DNA of 64,000 nt from UBA9611 sp965237595 (GTDB lineage: Bacteria; Chloroflexota; Dehalococcoidia; Lucifugimonadales; UBA3495): positions 62,001-126,000 of the forward strand of contig CBDEFY010000007.1 in NCBI GenBank assembly GCA_965237595.1. Direction: 5' to 3'. Every line of letters begins with the position of its first letter. Position 1 is the stretch's first letter. Positions 42,090-53,468 of this stretch are shown one piece after another. The position numbers and the translations under genes were made by a program. The notes under the pieces are model-generated. The model was not told the DNA's origin, made no database searches, and saw only the letters and a list, made by a program, of their open reading frames with translations.

Positions 42090-44119
42090 TACAGCTCCAG
42101 GCTTTCGGCCAGAATCTCAAGCACGTCTTTGGCGTCTTTCTCGGCGTCCAGCCCCTTGGCTTGGATGCCCTCGGTCATCATCTGGAGGCAGAAGGGACAG
42201 GAAACGCCCACTGTCTGGGCCTTCGTCTCTAGGAAATGTTCGGTGCGGGTGTGGTTCACCCTGGTCCCCTGGCTCTCTTCGATCCACATGTGACCGCCGC
42301 CCGCGCCGCAGCAAAAACCCCGCTGGCGGCAATGGGAGCCCATCTCCACCAGCTTGAGGCCGGGGATGGCCTTGGCCACGTTGCGGGGCTCGTCATAGAC
42401 ACCGTTGTGGCGACCCAGGAAGCAGGAGTCGTGGTAGGCCATGGTGACGTTCATCATCTTCACGGGCTTGATCTTGCCGTCGCCGATGAGCTGGTCCACG
42501 AACTGGCTGTAGTGTAGGACCTCGTAATTCCCTCCGAACTGTGGGTACTCGTTCTTCATGGTGTTGAAGCAGTGGGGACAGACGGTCACCACCTTCTTCA
42601 CATTGTAGCCGTTCATGGTCTCGATGTTCTGCTGAGCCAGTATCTGGAACAGGTACTCGTTGCCCATGCGCCGGGCCGGGTCGCCGGTGCAGGTCTCCTC
42701 GTTGCCCAGGATTGCGAAATCCACCCCGGCGGCCTTCAGCAACTTGGCCATGGACCGGGCTATGCCTTGGCTGCGCTGTTCCAGAGCCGGAGTGCAGCCG
42801 ACCCAGAAAAGCACCTCCGCGTCGGGTTTTTCGGCCAGGGTGGGCACCTCCAGTCCCTCGGCCCAATCGGTGCGGGAATACTGGGTGCCGCGCCAGGGAT
42901 GGCCGCGCTGTTCCATGCTGAGCAGGGCGTTCATCGCCGTCTCTGGGGCCTTGGATTCCTCCAGGAGCAGATAGCGGCGCATGTCCATGATGGTCGGCAC
43001 GTGCTCCACCACCACGGGGCATTCCTCCATGCAGGCGCCGCAGTTCAGGCAGTCCCAGATGGAGGCCTTGGAGATGGCCCCGTCCAGGATGGGCGAGGGC
43101 TCCACATGGTCCGGGTTGCGCTCACCCTGATGGCCGATGGCCACCATGTGGTCTTTCAGGTTTTCAACGATGTGCATCGGAGAGAGTTGTTTGCCGGTCA
43201 GGTTGGCCGGGCAGACATCAGTGCAGCGGCCGCACACGGCGCAGGCGTAGCCATCCAGCAGCTGCTTCCAGGTGAAGTCCTGAACGCGCCCTGCGCCGAA
43301 TTTCTCGGTGTTTTCCAGGTCGATGGGCGGAAGGGCTCCCTTGGGCTCCAACGAGCGAAAAAAGGCGTTCACTGGGGCGGCGAACATGTGCATGTGTTTG
43401 GTGAAAGGGATGTAGACCGCGAAGATTAGGATGATGGATAGGTGGATCCACCAGAAAACGCCTTGCAAAGTGTTGGCGGCGCCTGTACCCAGACCCCAAT
43501 CCGTGAACAGACCACCGAGAGCGTTGCCGATGGGAACGTCGGCCTCGGGCCCGGTGCTGCCCTGGGCCACCCAGAAAGAATGGGTTAGCATGGTTGAGAC
43601 CATCAACCCAGCGATGAGGGCGACGATGGTCACGGCGTCGGCGTGACGGGTAAGGTCGTAGCTGAGACGGTGGGGTTTCACCACCCATCGCCTGACGGCG
43701 GCCCAGACCAGGACAACGAACAGCACGGCGGCCAGGATGTCCAGATAACTGCTGTAGACCCTGACTCCGGTCCCGGTGAGCAGCCACTCGGGAAATCCCC
43801 GCCACGCCGAAGCTGCGAAGATGAAGATGCCGTAGCCGAGCAGGAAGGAAAGGAACCCCCAGAAGATGGTGGCATGGCCGATACCGGCATAGTCGCCGTA
43901 CTTCACCCTCTGTAGAACCTTCTGTTGGCCGAGGGCGATGAGCAGCGCGCCGTTCAACCGCTCCAATGGGTGGTCGAACCGGCCAGCCCCTTTACCCTGT
44001 AGCACCAGGCGGACGACCCTGGAGTAAAAGGTGTAACTGAATACCCCCAGGACCAGCCCCAGCAACACGAACACCCCAACCCAGATGGGCAGCGCTCCGA
44101 TATCTCCAGGAGGGACCAA
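42089..44119 (-). CDS. Membrane HdrD/FadF-like Fe-S oxidoreductase
   Basis: 676 residues. N-terminal NarI-like membrane domain (~residues 1-250, about five to six helices, with His in GHATIFWG and HSFWV). Then two 4Fe-4S motifs (CAVCGRCTDVCP and CLNCGACMEECP), and two CCG domains (VGCTPALEQR... CTGDPARR... CPHCFNTM; then HDSCFLGRHN... CCGAGGGHMW... CPFCLQMM). This is the architecture of membrane quinone-linked oxidoreductases that take electrons from ETF or related donors. A TTG start with GCAGGTG upstream is used. No etfAB lies in the window. Confidence 0.87.
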   Translation of the reverse strand: MVPPGDIGALPIWVGVFVLLGLVLGVFSYTFYSRVVRLVLQGKGAGRFDHPLERLNGALLIALGQQKVLQRVKYGDYAGIGHATIFWGFLSFLLGYGIFIFAASAWRGFPEWLLTGTGVRVYSSYLDILAAVLFVVLVWAAVRRWVVKPHRLSYDLTRHADAVTIVALIAGLMVSTMLTHSFWVAQGSTGPEADVPIGNALGGLFTDWGLGTGAANTLQGVFWWIHLSIILIFAVYIPFTKHMHMFAAPVNAFFRSLEPKGALPPIDLENTEKFGAGRVQDFTWKQLLDGYACAVCGRCTDVCPANLTGKQLSPMHIVENLKDHMVAIGHQGERNPDHVEPSPILDGAISKASIWDCLNCGACMEECPVVVEHVPTIMDMRRYLLLEESKAPETAMNALLSMEQRGHPWRGTQYSRTDWAEGLEVPTLAEKPDAEVLFWVGCTPALEQRSQGIARSMAKLLKAAGVDFAILGNEETCTGDPARRMGNEYLFQILAQQNIETMNGYNVKKVVTVCPHCFNTMKNEYPQFGGNYEVLHYSQFVDQLIGDGKIKPVKMMNVTMAYHDSCFLGRHNGVYDEPRNVAKAIPGLKLVEMGSHCRQRGFCCGAGGGHMWIEESQGTRVNHTRTEHFLETKAQTVGVSCPFCLQMMTEGIQAKGLDAEKDAKDVLEILAESLEL

Positions 44120-44297
44120 ACTTTACACCTGCTTTCCCGGACGGTAGACCCGGGACAGTGGACCGTTAAGGCGGTAATAATCATGCCTGGCAGCTTGCCA
44201 GCGGCCATCAGTTTATCACGTAGCAGGCGCGGCTCCAACTTGATGGGCCGCGCCTGCTACGTCCTGTTCGCCGATGCCGTAGCCAAGAGCATCTGCT

Positions 44298-45308
44298 CTA
44301 GAAGTCTTTGATCTGGGGTATGACCTCGCGGCCCAACAGCTCGATCTGCTTGAGCACCCGATCTTGGGGCATGCCGGGCCACTGCATCCGGCAGATCATG
44401 TGGTTCACGCCCAGTTCGTCGGCATAACGCCGGAACTCGGACACTATTTCGTCGGGCGAGCCTAGCAGGAACCGGTCTTTGGCCAAGTCCTGGTAGGGCA
44501 CCCTGAAGCTCTCCTCACCGGGTAGGGCCTTGTCTTGGCCCCAGGCGGCGTAGGCTTCATATTTGCCCTCAAGAAAGGGTTGGCTTTCGATATATGCGGT
44601 TTCCCGGTCCCGGGCCACGTACATCTCCCGCATCATCGGCAGTTCTTCCGGGAGCGGTTGCCCTGCCTCGTCCAAGGCCGCTTTGTACTTGGACCATTGC
44701 TCGGCCACCATGGGCACCGTGGCGTGGGGATTAATCAGCCAAGGGTAACCCCAACGGGCGGCCCGGCGTATGGCAACGTCGTTGTTGGCGGCCACCCAGA
44801 TGGGGGGATGGGGCTTCTGGACCGGCTTGGTGCTAATCTTTGTTTTGGGCACGGTGTAATACTTCCCATTGAACTCGACCTCGTCCTCGGCCCACAGCCG
44901 TTTGATTAGGTCCATAGCCTCGTTCATGCGCCCAACCCGCTCACTCCGCTGGACTCCGAAGGCAGTGTACTCCTCGTCCCGGTAGCCAAGGCCGACACCG
45001 AACACGAACCGCCCATCGGTAATGCAGTCCATGGTGGCGATGCTTTCGGCCAGCTCCACCGGGTTATGGAGGGGCACCAGAATGACTGTGGCGGCTACCT
45101 GCATATCTCCGGCCTCGGCGGCCAGCCGGGACAGCAGGGGGAATAGAGTACTCATCTGGTAGGGTGCGGCCAGGTAGTGCTGGCCGGTGGCGATGAGGCT
45201 GAACCCTGCGTCCCGGGCCGCCCTCACTTGTTCAACGCTGTCTTGAATCTTCTGGGGCATGGACTCGCCGGGGAGATATTGGTTTGTGACGAAAAATCCT
45301 AGTTTCAA
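44298..45308 (-). CDS. LLM-class flavin-dependent oxidoreductase (luciferase-like)
   Basis: 336 residues. Luciferase-like barrel starting LKLGFFVTNQYLPGES; then ATGQHYLAAPYQ, ATVILVPLHNPVELAESIATMDCITDGRFVFGVGLGYRDEEYTAFGV, RVGRMNEAMDLIKRLWAEDEVEFNGKYY and PHPPIWVAANNDVAIRRAARWG. The TTG start at 45308 follows AAGGAGA at 6 bases; an extension from 45377 has no support. It uses a reduced flavin (FMN or F420). The substrate is unknown. It is divergent from the FAH-family gene. Confidence 0.87.
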   Translation of the reverse strand: MKLGFFVTNQYLPGESMPQKIQDSVEQVRAARDAGFSLIATGQHYLAAPYQMSTLFPLLSRLAAEAGDMQVAATVILVPLHNPVELAESIATMDCITDGRFVFGVGLGYRDEEYTAFGVQRSERVGRMNEAMDLIKRLWAEDEVEFNGKYYTVPKTKISTKPVQKPHPPIWVAANNDVAIRRAARWGYPWLINPHATVPMVAEQWSKYKAALDEAGQPLPEELPMMREMYVARDRETAYIESQPFLEGKYEAYAAWGQDKALPGEESFRVPYQDLAKDRFLLGSPDEIVSEFRRYADELGVNHMICRMQWPGMPQDRVLKQIELLGREVIPQIKDF

Positions 45309-45475
45309 GGGGTCTCCTTCTTCGCTGTCCGAATTGGGTATTGTGGCACCCACAAAACGCACACTAATCTCACACATGATTTCGAAGCCAGATATGTATT
45401 TTAGTCCGTGGGCTTATTCGCGCCAATCGTAAAAAACTCCTTGTCACGCCTGGATGAAACCAGTAGAATCCGCGT

Positions 45476-45514
45476 TTGACACCCAGTTCCTATTCCCATC
45501 CATAGAAATAGGAA
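45476..45514 (+). promoter_or_regulatory. Promoter and inverted repeat before the FAH-family gene
   Basis: TTGACA at 45476-45481 with a weak CATAGA-type -10 about 19 bases on. TTCCTATT (45487-45494) and AATAGGAA (45507-45514) form a perfect inverted repeat spanning the -10 and ending 4 bases before the ATG. It could be a repressor site or block ribosome entry as a hairpin. Confidence 0.45.
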
Positions 45515-45518
45515 TAGC

Positions 45519-46307
45519 ATGAAAATTGCACGCTTCCGCAGCAACGGCCGGACCACATTCGGTGTGGTCCAGGGTGATGAGGTGGTGGAGATCCGAGGCA
45601 GTATCTTTACCCGGTTCCGCATGACCGACGCCAAACACCCGCTGCAGGACGTGAAGCTCCTACCTCCAACCGAACCCACCGAGATGTGGGGCCCAGGCCT
45701 GAACTTTGCCAACCACCTGGAATTTGCGGCCGAGGTTTTGGGCGACGAGAACCCGACGGTCCCCGAACACCCCGAGCCCTGGGTCAAAGCAAGGGGAGCG
45801 CTCACCGGCGCTGGAGAACCGATCATTCTCCCCAGGGACTCTTCCGGCGATATCCACTACGAGGGCGAGGTCGTGGCGGTCATTGGCAAGACCTGCCGAC
45901 GGGTGACACCACTGGAAGCCCAGAAGTGCATCCTGGGATACACCTGCGGCAACGACGTTAGCGACCGCACCTGGCAACGGGACGATTGGACTTTCTGGCG
46001 GGCCAAGGGGGCCGATACCTTTGCGCCGGTGGGCCCTTGGATCGACACCGACGTGGACCCGCAGAAACTGGAGATGATTGTACGGCTAAACGGCGAGGAG
46101 GTACAGCACGGGCGCACAGAGGAGATGCTATTTACCTTTTCCGAAATCGTCAGTTATATCAGCCAGCAGGTGACCCTACGACCGGGAGACCTGGTTTACT
46201 CGGGCAGCACCGGGGTTACCGTAGCCCTGAAACCGGGAGACCTAGTGGAGGTTGAGATTCCCGGTATCGGAGTATTGAGCAACCCGGTGGAGGCCGAATC
46301 CGCCTAG
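45519..46307 (+). CDS. Fumarylacetoacetate hydrolase-family protein
   Basis: 262 residues. The FAH C-terminal domain covers ~residues 55-255: GPGLNFANHLEFA, IHYEGEVVAVIGKTCRRV (metal-binding E-x-E), YTCGNDVSDRTWQRDDWTFWRAKGADTFAPVGPWI and SYISQQVTLRPGDLVYSGST. Such enzymes cleave C-C bonds in 2-hydroxy-hepta-dienedioate or acylpyruvate type acids in aromatic breakdown. Length is normal. Confidence 0.9.
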   Translation: MKIARFRSNGRTTFGVVQGDEVVEIRGSIFTRFRMTDAKHPLQDVKLLPPTEPTEMWGPGLNFANHLEFAAEVLGDENPTVPEHPEPWVKARGALTGAGEPIILPRDSSGDIHYEGEVVAVIGKTCRRVTPLEAQKCILGYTCGNDVSDRTWQRDDWTFWRAKGADTFAPVGPWIDTDVDPQKLEMIVRLNGEEVQHGRTEEMLFTFSEIVSYISQQVTLRPGDLVYSGSTGVTVALKPGDLVEVEIPGIGVLSNPVEAESA

Positions 46308-46309
46308 AC

Positions 46310-46669
46310 CGCCTAACAGCCCATCTTTGCGGCAATGGCGTGATACACGCGATTAGAGGGCACGGTCCCGATGGAATCGGGATGCTCCTACGCTTGAGGG
46401 GGGGCTTTCAAACATGTTAGTGCTTGGCGTTTCGAAATTTGTAGACTCCGGGCCGCCTCTGGCAGTTCCCTCCGCCTAGCGGGGCCGCTACGACGAGCAG
46501 AGATTTCTAGATTCCGGTCTTCGGCGGAAAGACGATGGTTCCGCCAACGGCTAATTGCGAATCGCCGACCGCTTGCGCTCAACGACCCTCGTTGCCCATC
46601 CTATTGCTCCGGGGTCCTCAGGCAATATTCGGCAGAACGCAGCGGTTCATGAGCGAAGTTGGAGCCGGA
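46310..46669. other. Repeat-bearing intergenic region
   Basis: No gene is supported. It holds the inverted repeat TCCCGAT-GGA-ATCGGGA (46366-46382), identical over 17 bases to 60888-60904, and at ~46510 a GATTCCGGTCTTCGGCGGAAAGACG segment related to the block at 39105-39220. Confidence 0.5.
46366..46382. repeat. TCCCGAT-GGA-ATCGGGA inverted repeat, copy 1
   Basis: A 7-bp-arm hairpin identical to the one at 60888-60904. The same core in perfect palindromic form is at 3998-4013. Confidence 0.7.
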
Positions 46670-47932
46670 CTAGAAACGGAGCAATCCGGTTAGCGTCTTG
46701 GCTCCGCCTCGGGGGCCAACCACGGCCAGCCGGATCCTTGCGTCATCCAGCAATTCATTGGCCACCCTGGCCACGTCCGAGGCCTCTACGGCATCCAGCA
46801 GGTCCACAACCTCGTCGGCAGTACGGACGCTGTCTTGGAGGAGTTCCTGAGCGCCCAGCCAGGATGCCACGGCCCGGGTGTCCTCCATCCGGAGCAGCAG
46901 ACGGCCCTTGGAGTATTCTTTGGCCTTGTTGAGCTCTTGTTCGCTGGGTTTCTCGTGCATCCCCTGGAACTCCTGAACGATGGTCTTCACGGCCTCGTTG
47001 GTCTTCTGGGGTTCCACCCCGCAATAAACGACCAAACTGCCGGTGTCCCGGAAGTGGCTGGTTGAGCTGTGCACGTCGTAGGCCAGGCCTTGCTCTTCTC
47101 TCAGATTTAAGAACAGTCGACTGCTCATGCCGTCCCCCAGCATGGTGTTCATCAGGTTAAACGCGTACCGGTCGGGATGGCCCAGAGACAGGCCGGGCAC
47201 AGCCAAGCACAGATGGGACTGGTCGCTGCGGCGGCGTTCGACCTTGACCACCAGGCCCTCGGCCCCGTCGGTGGCCGGTTCCCACTCCAAGGATTCCAGG
47301 GGCTTCCAGTCCCGGGTGGTTTCCATCAACATGTCGACCACTTCTTCGTGGGTAACGTTGCCTGCGACCGCAACAACGGTGTTGGCCGGGTTGTACTGTT
47401 GGTGCATGTATTCGCGGATGTCTTTCTGTTGAATCTCGGCCACCGTTTCCAGGGTACCGCCGACGTCGCGGCCCATGGCCTGGTTGGGCCAAATTGCCTC
47501 GTCAATCAGCAGGTCCACCCGATATGAGGGTTGGTCGTAGGTCATGCGCAGTTCTTCCTGGATGACTTCGCGCTCTTTCTCCACCTCCACCGGTTCGAGA
47601 CGCGAGTGGAGCACCATGTCCAGCAGCACCGAGAATGCGGTCTTGTAATGGAGACGGGCGACCTTGCACCAGAAGACAGTCATCTCCCGGTCGGTGCTGG
47701 CGTTCATCACCCCGCCGACGCCCTCGATGGCCTCGCTTACGTCACGGGCGGTGGGCCAGTTCTTGGTGCCCTTGAACGGCAGGTGCTCGATGAAGTGGGA
47801 GACGCCAGCCAATTCGTCGGACTCATACCGGGAACCCGCGCCGACGCAGATGACCATGGAGACCGACTGGGTATGGGCCATGGTCGACGTCAGAACGCGC
47901 AGCCTATTGTCCAGCACTGAACGTTGGTACAT
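46670..47932 (-). CDS. M16 family zinc metallopeptidase
   Basis: 420 residues. The inverted zinc motif HxxEH is in GVSHFIEHLPFKGT, and the distal Glu in EVIQEELRM. Then come NPANTVVAVAGNVTHEEV and the C-terminal inactive half with GDGMSSRLFLNLREEQGLAYDVHSS. Processing-peptidase-like proteins of this size act as homodimers. It lies 42 bases after the MBL gene on the same strand, in a uvrA-MBL-M16 run. Confidence 0.93.
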   Translation of the reverse strand: MYQRSVLDNRLRVLTSTMAHTQSVSMVICVGAGSRYESDELAGVSHFIEHLPFKGTKNWPTARDVSEAIEGVGGVMNASTDREMTVFWCKVARLHYKTAFSVLLDMVLHSRLEPVEVEKEREVIQEELRMTYDQPSYRVDLLIDEAIWPNQAMGRDVGGTLETVAEIQQKDIREYMHQQYNPANTVVAVAGNVTHEEVVDMLMETTRDWKPLESLEWEPATDGAEGLVVKVERRRSDQSHLCLAVPGLSLGHPDRYAFNLMNTMLGDGMSSRLFLNLREEQGLAYDVHSSTSHFRDTGSLVVYCGVEPQKTNEAVKTIVQEFQGMHEKPSEQELNKAKEYSKGRLLLRMEDTRAVASWLGAQELLQDSVRTADEVVDLLDAVEASDVARVANELLDDARIRLAVVGPRGGAKTLTGLLRF

Positions 47933-47974
47933 GTACTCCTCAAGGTCCGATGGATGTTCGGCGGACGTACAGCG

Positions 47975-48616
47975 TTAGGTCGTTAGCCAGTCCACATCGC
48001 CGCTCAGGTCCGCCGGGTGCGACCGAGAGGCGAAATCGGTATAGCGGCGGCGGGCCTCGCCAATGGTGGTGTCGTGTCCGTGGCCGGGATAGACAGCCGT
48101 GTCATCGGGCAGGGGCAGCAGCTTGCTGGTGATGCTGTTCAGCAATTGGGTCAGCGCCTCCGGGCTGCGGGTTTTGCCGGGGCCGCCGGGGAACAGAGTG
48201 TCGCCGGAGAACAGGTGTTTGCCCACCAGGAAGCAGGAAGCGCCGTCGGTGTGACCGGGGGTGTTCAGGATCTGAAGTTCTTGGTTCCCGAACTTGATGA
48301 TCTTGCCATCGGTCAATTCAACATCAGGGGTCCTGGGGAGGGCGTGGGCGTCGGCCGGAGAGATGCCCACTGGAGCGTTCACCTTGCCGGTAATCTCGCC
48401 GAACCCGGCCAGGTGGTCGCCGTGGTTATGGGTGATTAAAATCGCCTTGATGTCTTCGTCACCAATGACGCCCAGCAGCTTCTCCGGTTCCCCTGGGGTA
48501 TCAATCAATATGGCTTCGTTGGTCTCGGGGCAGGTAATCAAGTAGCCGTTGTTCATCATAGGACTCATCCCGGCGACTTTGGTGATCTTTACTTCGCCAT
48601 CATAGTGCAGTGCCAT
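47975..48616 (-). CDS. MBL-fold metallo-hydrolase (glyoxalase II-like)
   Basis: 213 residues. The dinuclear metal site is complete: ILITHNHGDHLAGF (HxHxDH), ILNTPGHTDGASCFL, LFSGDTLFPGG and VYPGHGHDT. Proteins of this size hydrolyse thioesters such as S-lactoylglutathione analogues or act on persulfides. It starts at an ATG 75 bases after the uvrA stop. Confidence 0.9.
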   Translation of the reverse strand: MALHYDGEVKITKVAGMSPMMNNGYLITCPETNEAILIDTPGEPEKLLGVIGDEDIKAILITHNHGDHLAGFGEITGKVNAPVGISPADAHALPRTPDVELTDGKIIKFGNQELQILNTPGHTDGASCFLVGKHLFSGDTLFPGGPGKTRSPEALTQLLNSITSKLLPLPDDTAVYPGHGHDTTIGEARRRYTDFASRSHPADLSGDVDWLTT

Positions 48617-48691
48617 TTCACTTCTCCCAGTGGTGGATTGGAACGGGTTATTTTAGCAGACGGGCCCAGTGGACCCGCATGGATGACCTGG

Positions 48692-51682
<2,991 letters not shown>

Positions 51683-51739
51683 ACAGCTCCACTCTCACCC
51701 AATTATCGACCCATATTGTAACATCGTTATGACAATGTC

Positions 51740-51836
51740 GGGCCTTTCGCTGGACCGGTTGGTGTGTTAACATATAAATACATTAGTGCGCGAAATAGCG
51801 CGATAACGGGCAATATTGGCAAATCGAGGTACGGCA
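51740..51836 (+). promoter_or_regulatory. Toxin-antitoxin control region (candidate)
   Basis: Between uvrA and the antitoxin gene lie the palindrome TGTTAACA (51765-51772), an AT-rich ATATAAATAC that could be a -10 box, and GCGCGAAATAGCGCG with repeated CGCG. GAGG precedes the chosen ATG. An autoregulatory operator would be expected here, but no box is certain. Confidence 0.35.
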
Positions 51837-52325
51837 ATGACACAGGATGGTGGCCAACAATTTCGCCGCGCCGTCGCCAACCAGCGGCAGGTGTTGGAGC
51901 ACATACCCGATGATCCAGCCGTCGGTTATCTGGAGTTGCGACACAGGACCGGACTGAACGGAGCCGACCTTGACGAGGCGTTGGCGGAGTTGGAGAACCT
52001 GCGCGTGATCAACTCCAAAAAGACGACTGCCGAAGTTCTCTACTGGAAGGCCGGATCCGTGCCTGAAAAAGAGTGGTACTCAGTGGAAGATGCCGCAAAG
52101 TACCTGTCTGTCTCAAAGCGCACGGTGCAACAATTGATTCGAGACGGCGAGATGGTGGCCTACAGGGTTGGCCGGGGCGGTCGCCGGAGGATACGCAGAA
52201 CCGATCTGGACGGTCCAATGCACCGGGAAGACCACTCTGGTTTAGTGGAATTAGGCGGAGCGGAAGACCCGGTGTTGTCTGAATTGTGGGATAACGAGCA
52301 AGATGCTGCTTACGACCGCCTATAG
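51837..52325 (+). CDS. Antitoxin-like DNA-binding protein with two HTH modules
   Basis: 162 residues. About residues 10-65 form a winged-helix-like domain (RRAVANQRQVLEHIPDDPAVGYLELRHRTGLNGADLDEALAELENLRVI). About 75-125 form a MerR/excisionase-type helix-turn-helix (EWYSVEDAAKYLSVSKRTVQQLIRDGEMVAYRVGRGGRRRIRRTDLD). An acidic C-terminal tail follows, which could bind the toxin. It overlaps the MazF-like toxin gene by 23 bases. It is longer than ordinary MazE/PemI antitoxins (~70-90 residues) and has a different DNA-binding fold. Confidence 0.65.
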   Translation: MTQDGGQQFRRAVANQRQVLEHIPDDPAVGYLELRHRTGLNGADLDEALAELENLRVINSKKTTAEVLYWKAGSVPEKEWYSVEDAAKYLSVSKRTVQQLIRDGEMVAYRVGRGGRRRIRRTDLDGPMHREDHSGLVELGGAEDPVLSELWDNEQDAAYDRL

Positions 52326-52656
52326 TCGGGGTGACATCGTACTGGTCAATTTCGTTTTCTCGGAGGAGACCGGGAGCAAGCGCCGGCCGGTGTTGCTGCT
52401 AAGTTCGGACCAATATATGCAGGGCCGCCGGGAAGTAGTAGTGTCGGCCATCACCAGCAACACCCGGCGGATCCTGGTGGGCGACCACGTGATGTTTGAC
52501 TGGGAAGAAGCGGGTCTTCTGTTCCCATCGGTGGTCACCGGCATTATCAGAACCATCAAACAGAGCATGATTGACCGAAAGATGGGCGCCGTTTCATATA
52601 GGGACCTTGCCGAAATAGAATCCAACCTGACTCGGATTCTAGAGTTGAACAGTTAG
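52303..52656 (+). CDS. PemK/MazF-like endoribonuclease toxin
   Basis: 117 residues. The PemK/MazF barrel starts SRGDIVLVNFVFSEETGSKRRPVLLLSSDQY and continues VVVSAITSNTRRILVGDHVMFDWEEAGLLFPSVVTGIIRTIKQSMIDRKMGAVS. The RP after SKR and the S/T after AITS are in the places of the usual active-site residues. The domain fits growth-arresting mRNA interferases. The start may also lie at a later codon, since the overlap with the upstream gene is 23 bases. Confidence 0.8.
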   Translation: MLLTTAYSRGDIVLVNFVFSEETGSKRRPVLLLSSDQYMQGRREVVVSAITSNTRRILVGDHVMFDWEEAGLLFPSVVTGIIRTIKQSMIDRKMGAVSYRDLAEIESNLTRILELNS

Positions 52657-52666
52657 ACCATGAGCC

Positions 52667-53459
52667 GTGATTTTTTTGGGGACTACCAAGGCGTTTATCG
52701 GCGTGGTCCATCTACTGCCCCTCCCCGGCTCGCCCCTGTGGGGCGGCGACATGGCCACGGTGACAGCGCGGGCCGAAGAGGAAGCGGGCACTCTGGAGCA
52801 GGGCGGCGTGAACGGAATCATGGTGGAGAATTTTGGCGACGTTCCGTACCGCGCCGGGCGTCTGGACCCCGAGACCATCGCCGGCATGACGGTGGCCGTA
52901 GAGCGGGTAAAGAAGGTGGTGAGTGTCCCCGTTGGCATCAACATGCTGCGCAACGATGCCCTATCGGCCCTGGGCATCGCCGCGGTTACCGGGGCCAAGT
53001 TCATCCGGGTGAACGTCCACTACGGGGTGATGGCGGCCGAAGAGGGACTGCATAGAGGGCGAAGCCTTCCAGACCTTGCGCCACCGCCAGGCGTTGGGCG
53101 CCGACGTTAAAGTCTTGGCCGACGTTTTGGTGAAGCACGCCGTGCCGCTGGGCCCGGTTGACCTAGGGCTGATGGCCAGAGAGACGGCCCAGCGCGGGTT
53201 GGCCGACGGTTTGATTGTGTCCGGCGCGGCTACGGTTCAGGAGACGGCCAGTTTCGATGTTTCTGTGGTGCGCAAGGCCACGCCCGACGGTCTGGTATTG
53301 GTGGGCAGCGGGGTTACCGAGGACAACATCTGGCGGGTTATCGAGCACTCCGACGGCGCAATCATTGGAACCAGTTTGAAAGAGGACGGGGTAGTCACCA
53401 ACCTGGTGGACCCGGAGCGGGTGCGGCGGATGGCGGAAATCTTTGGGAGCCTGCCCTAA
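52667..53459 (+). pseudogene. BtpA family protein, frameshifted
   Basis: BtpA-like (beta/alpha)8 proteins relate to photosystem I assembly in cyanobacteria; elsewhere the role is unknown. Here the first frame gives FIGVVHLLPLPGSPLWGGD... VNGIMVENFGDVPY... VPVGINMLRNDALSALGIAAVTGAKFIRVNVHYG, then shifts near 53050, where one base too many (CTG-C-ATAGAGGGC) hides the expected IEGEAFQTLRHRQALGADVKVLADVLVKHA. The rest is normal to LVGSGVTEDNIWRVIEHSDGAIIGTSLK. The start is also odd: a GTG at 52667 follows a 7-T run, and one T fewer would join it to an ATG at 52660. Confidence 0.85.
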
Positions 53460-53468
53460 GGTCTAGCC

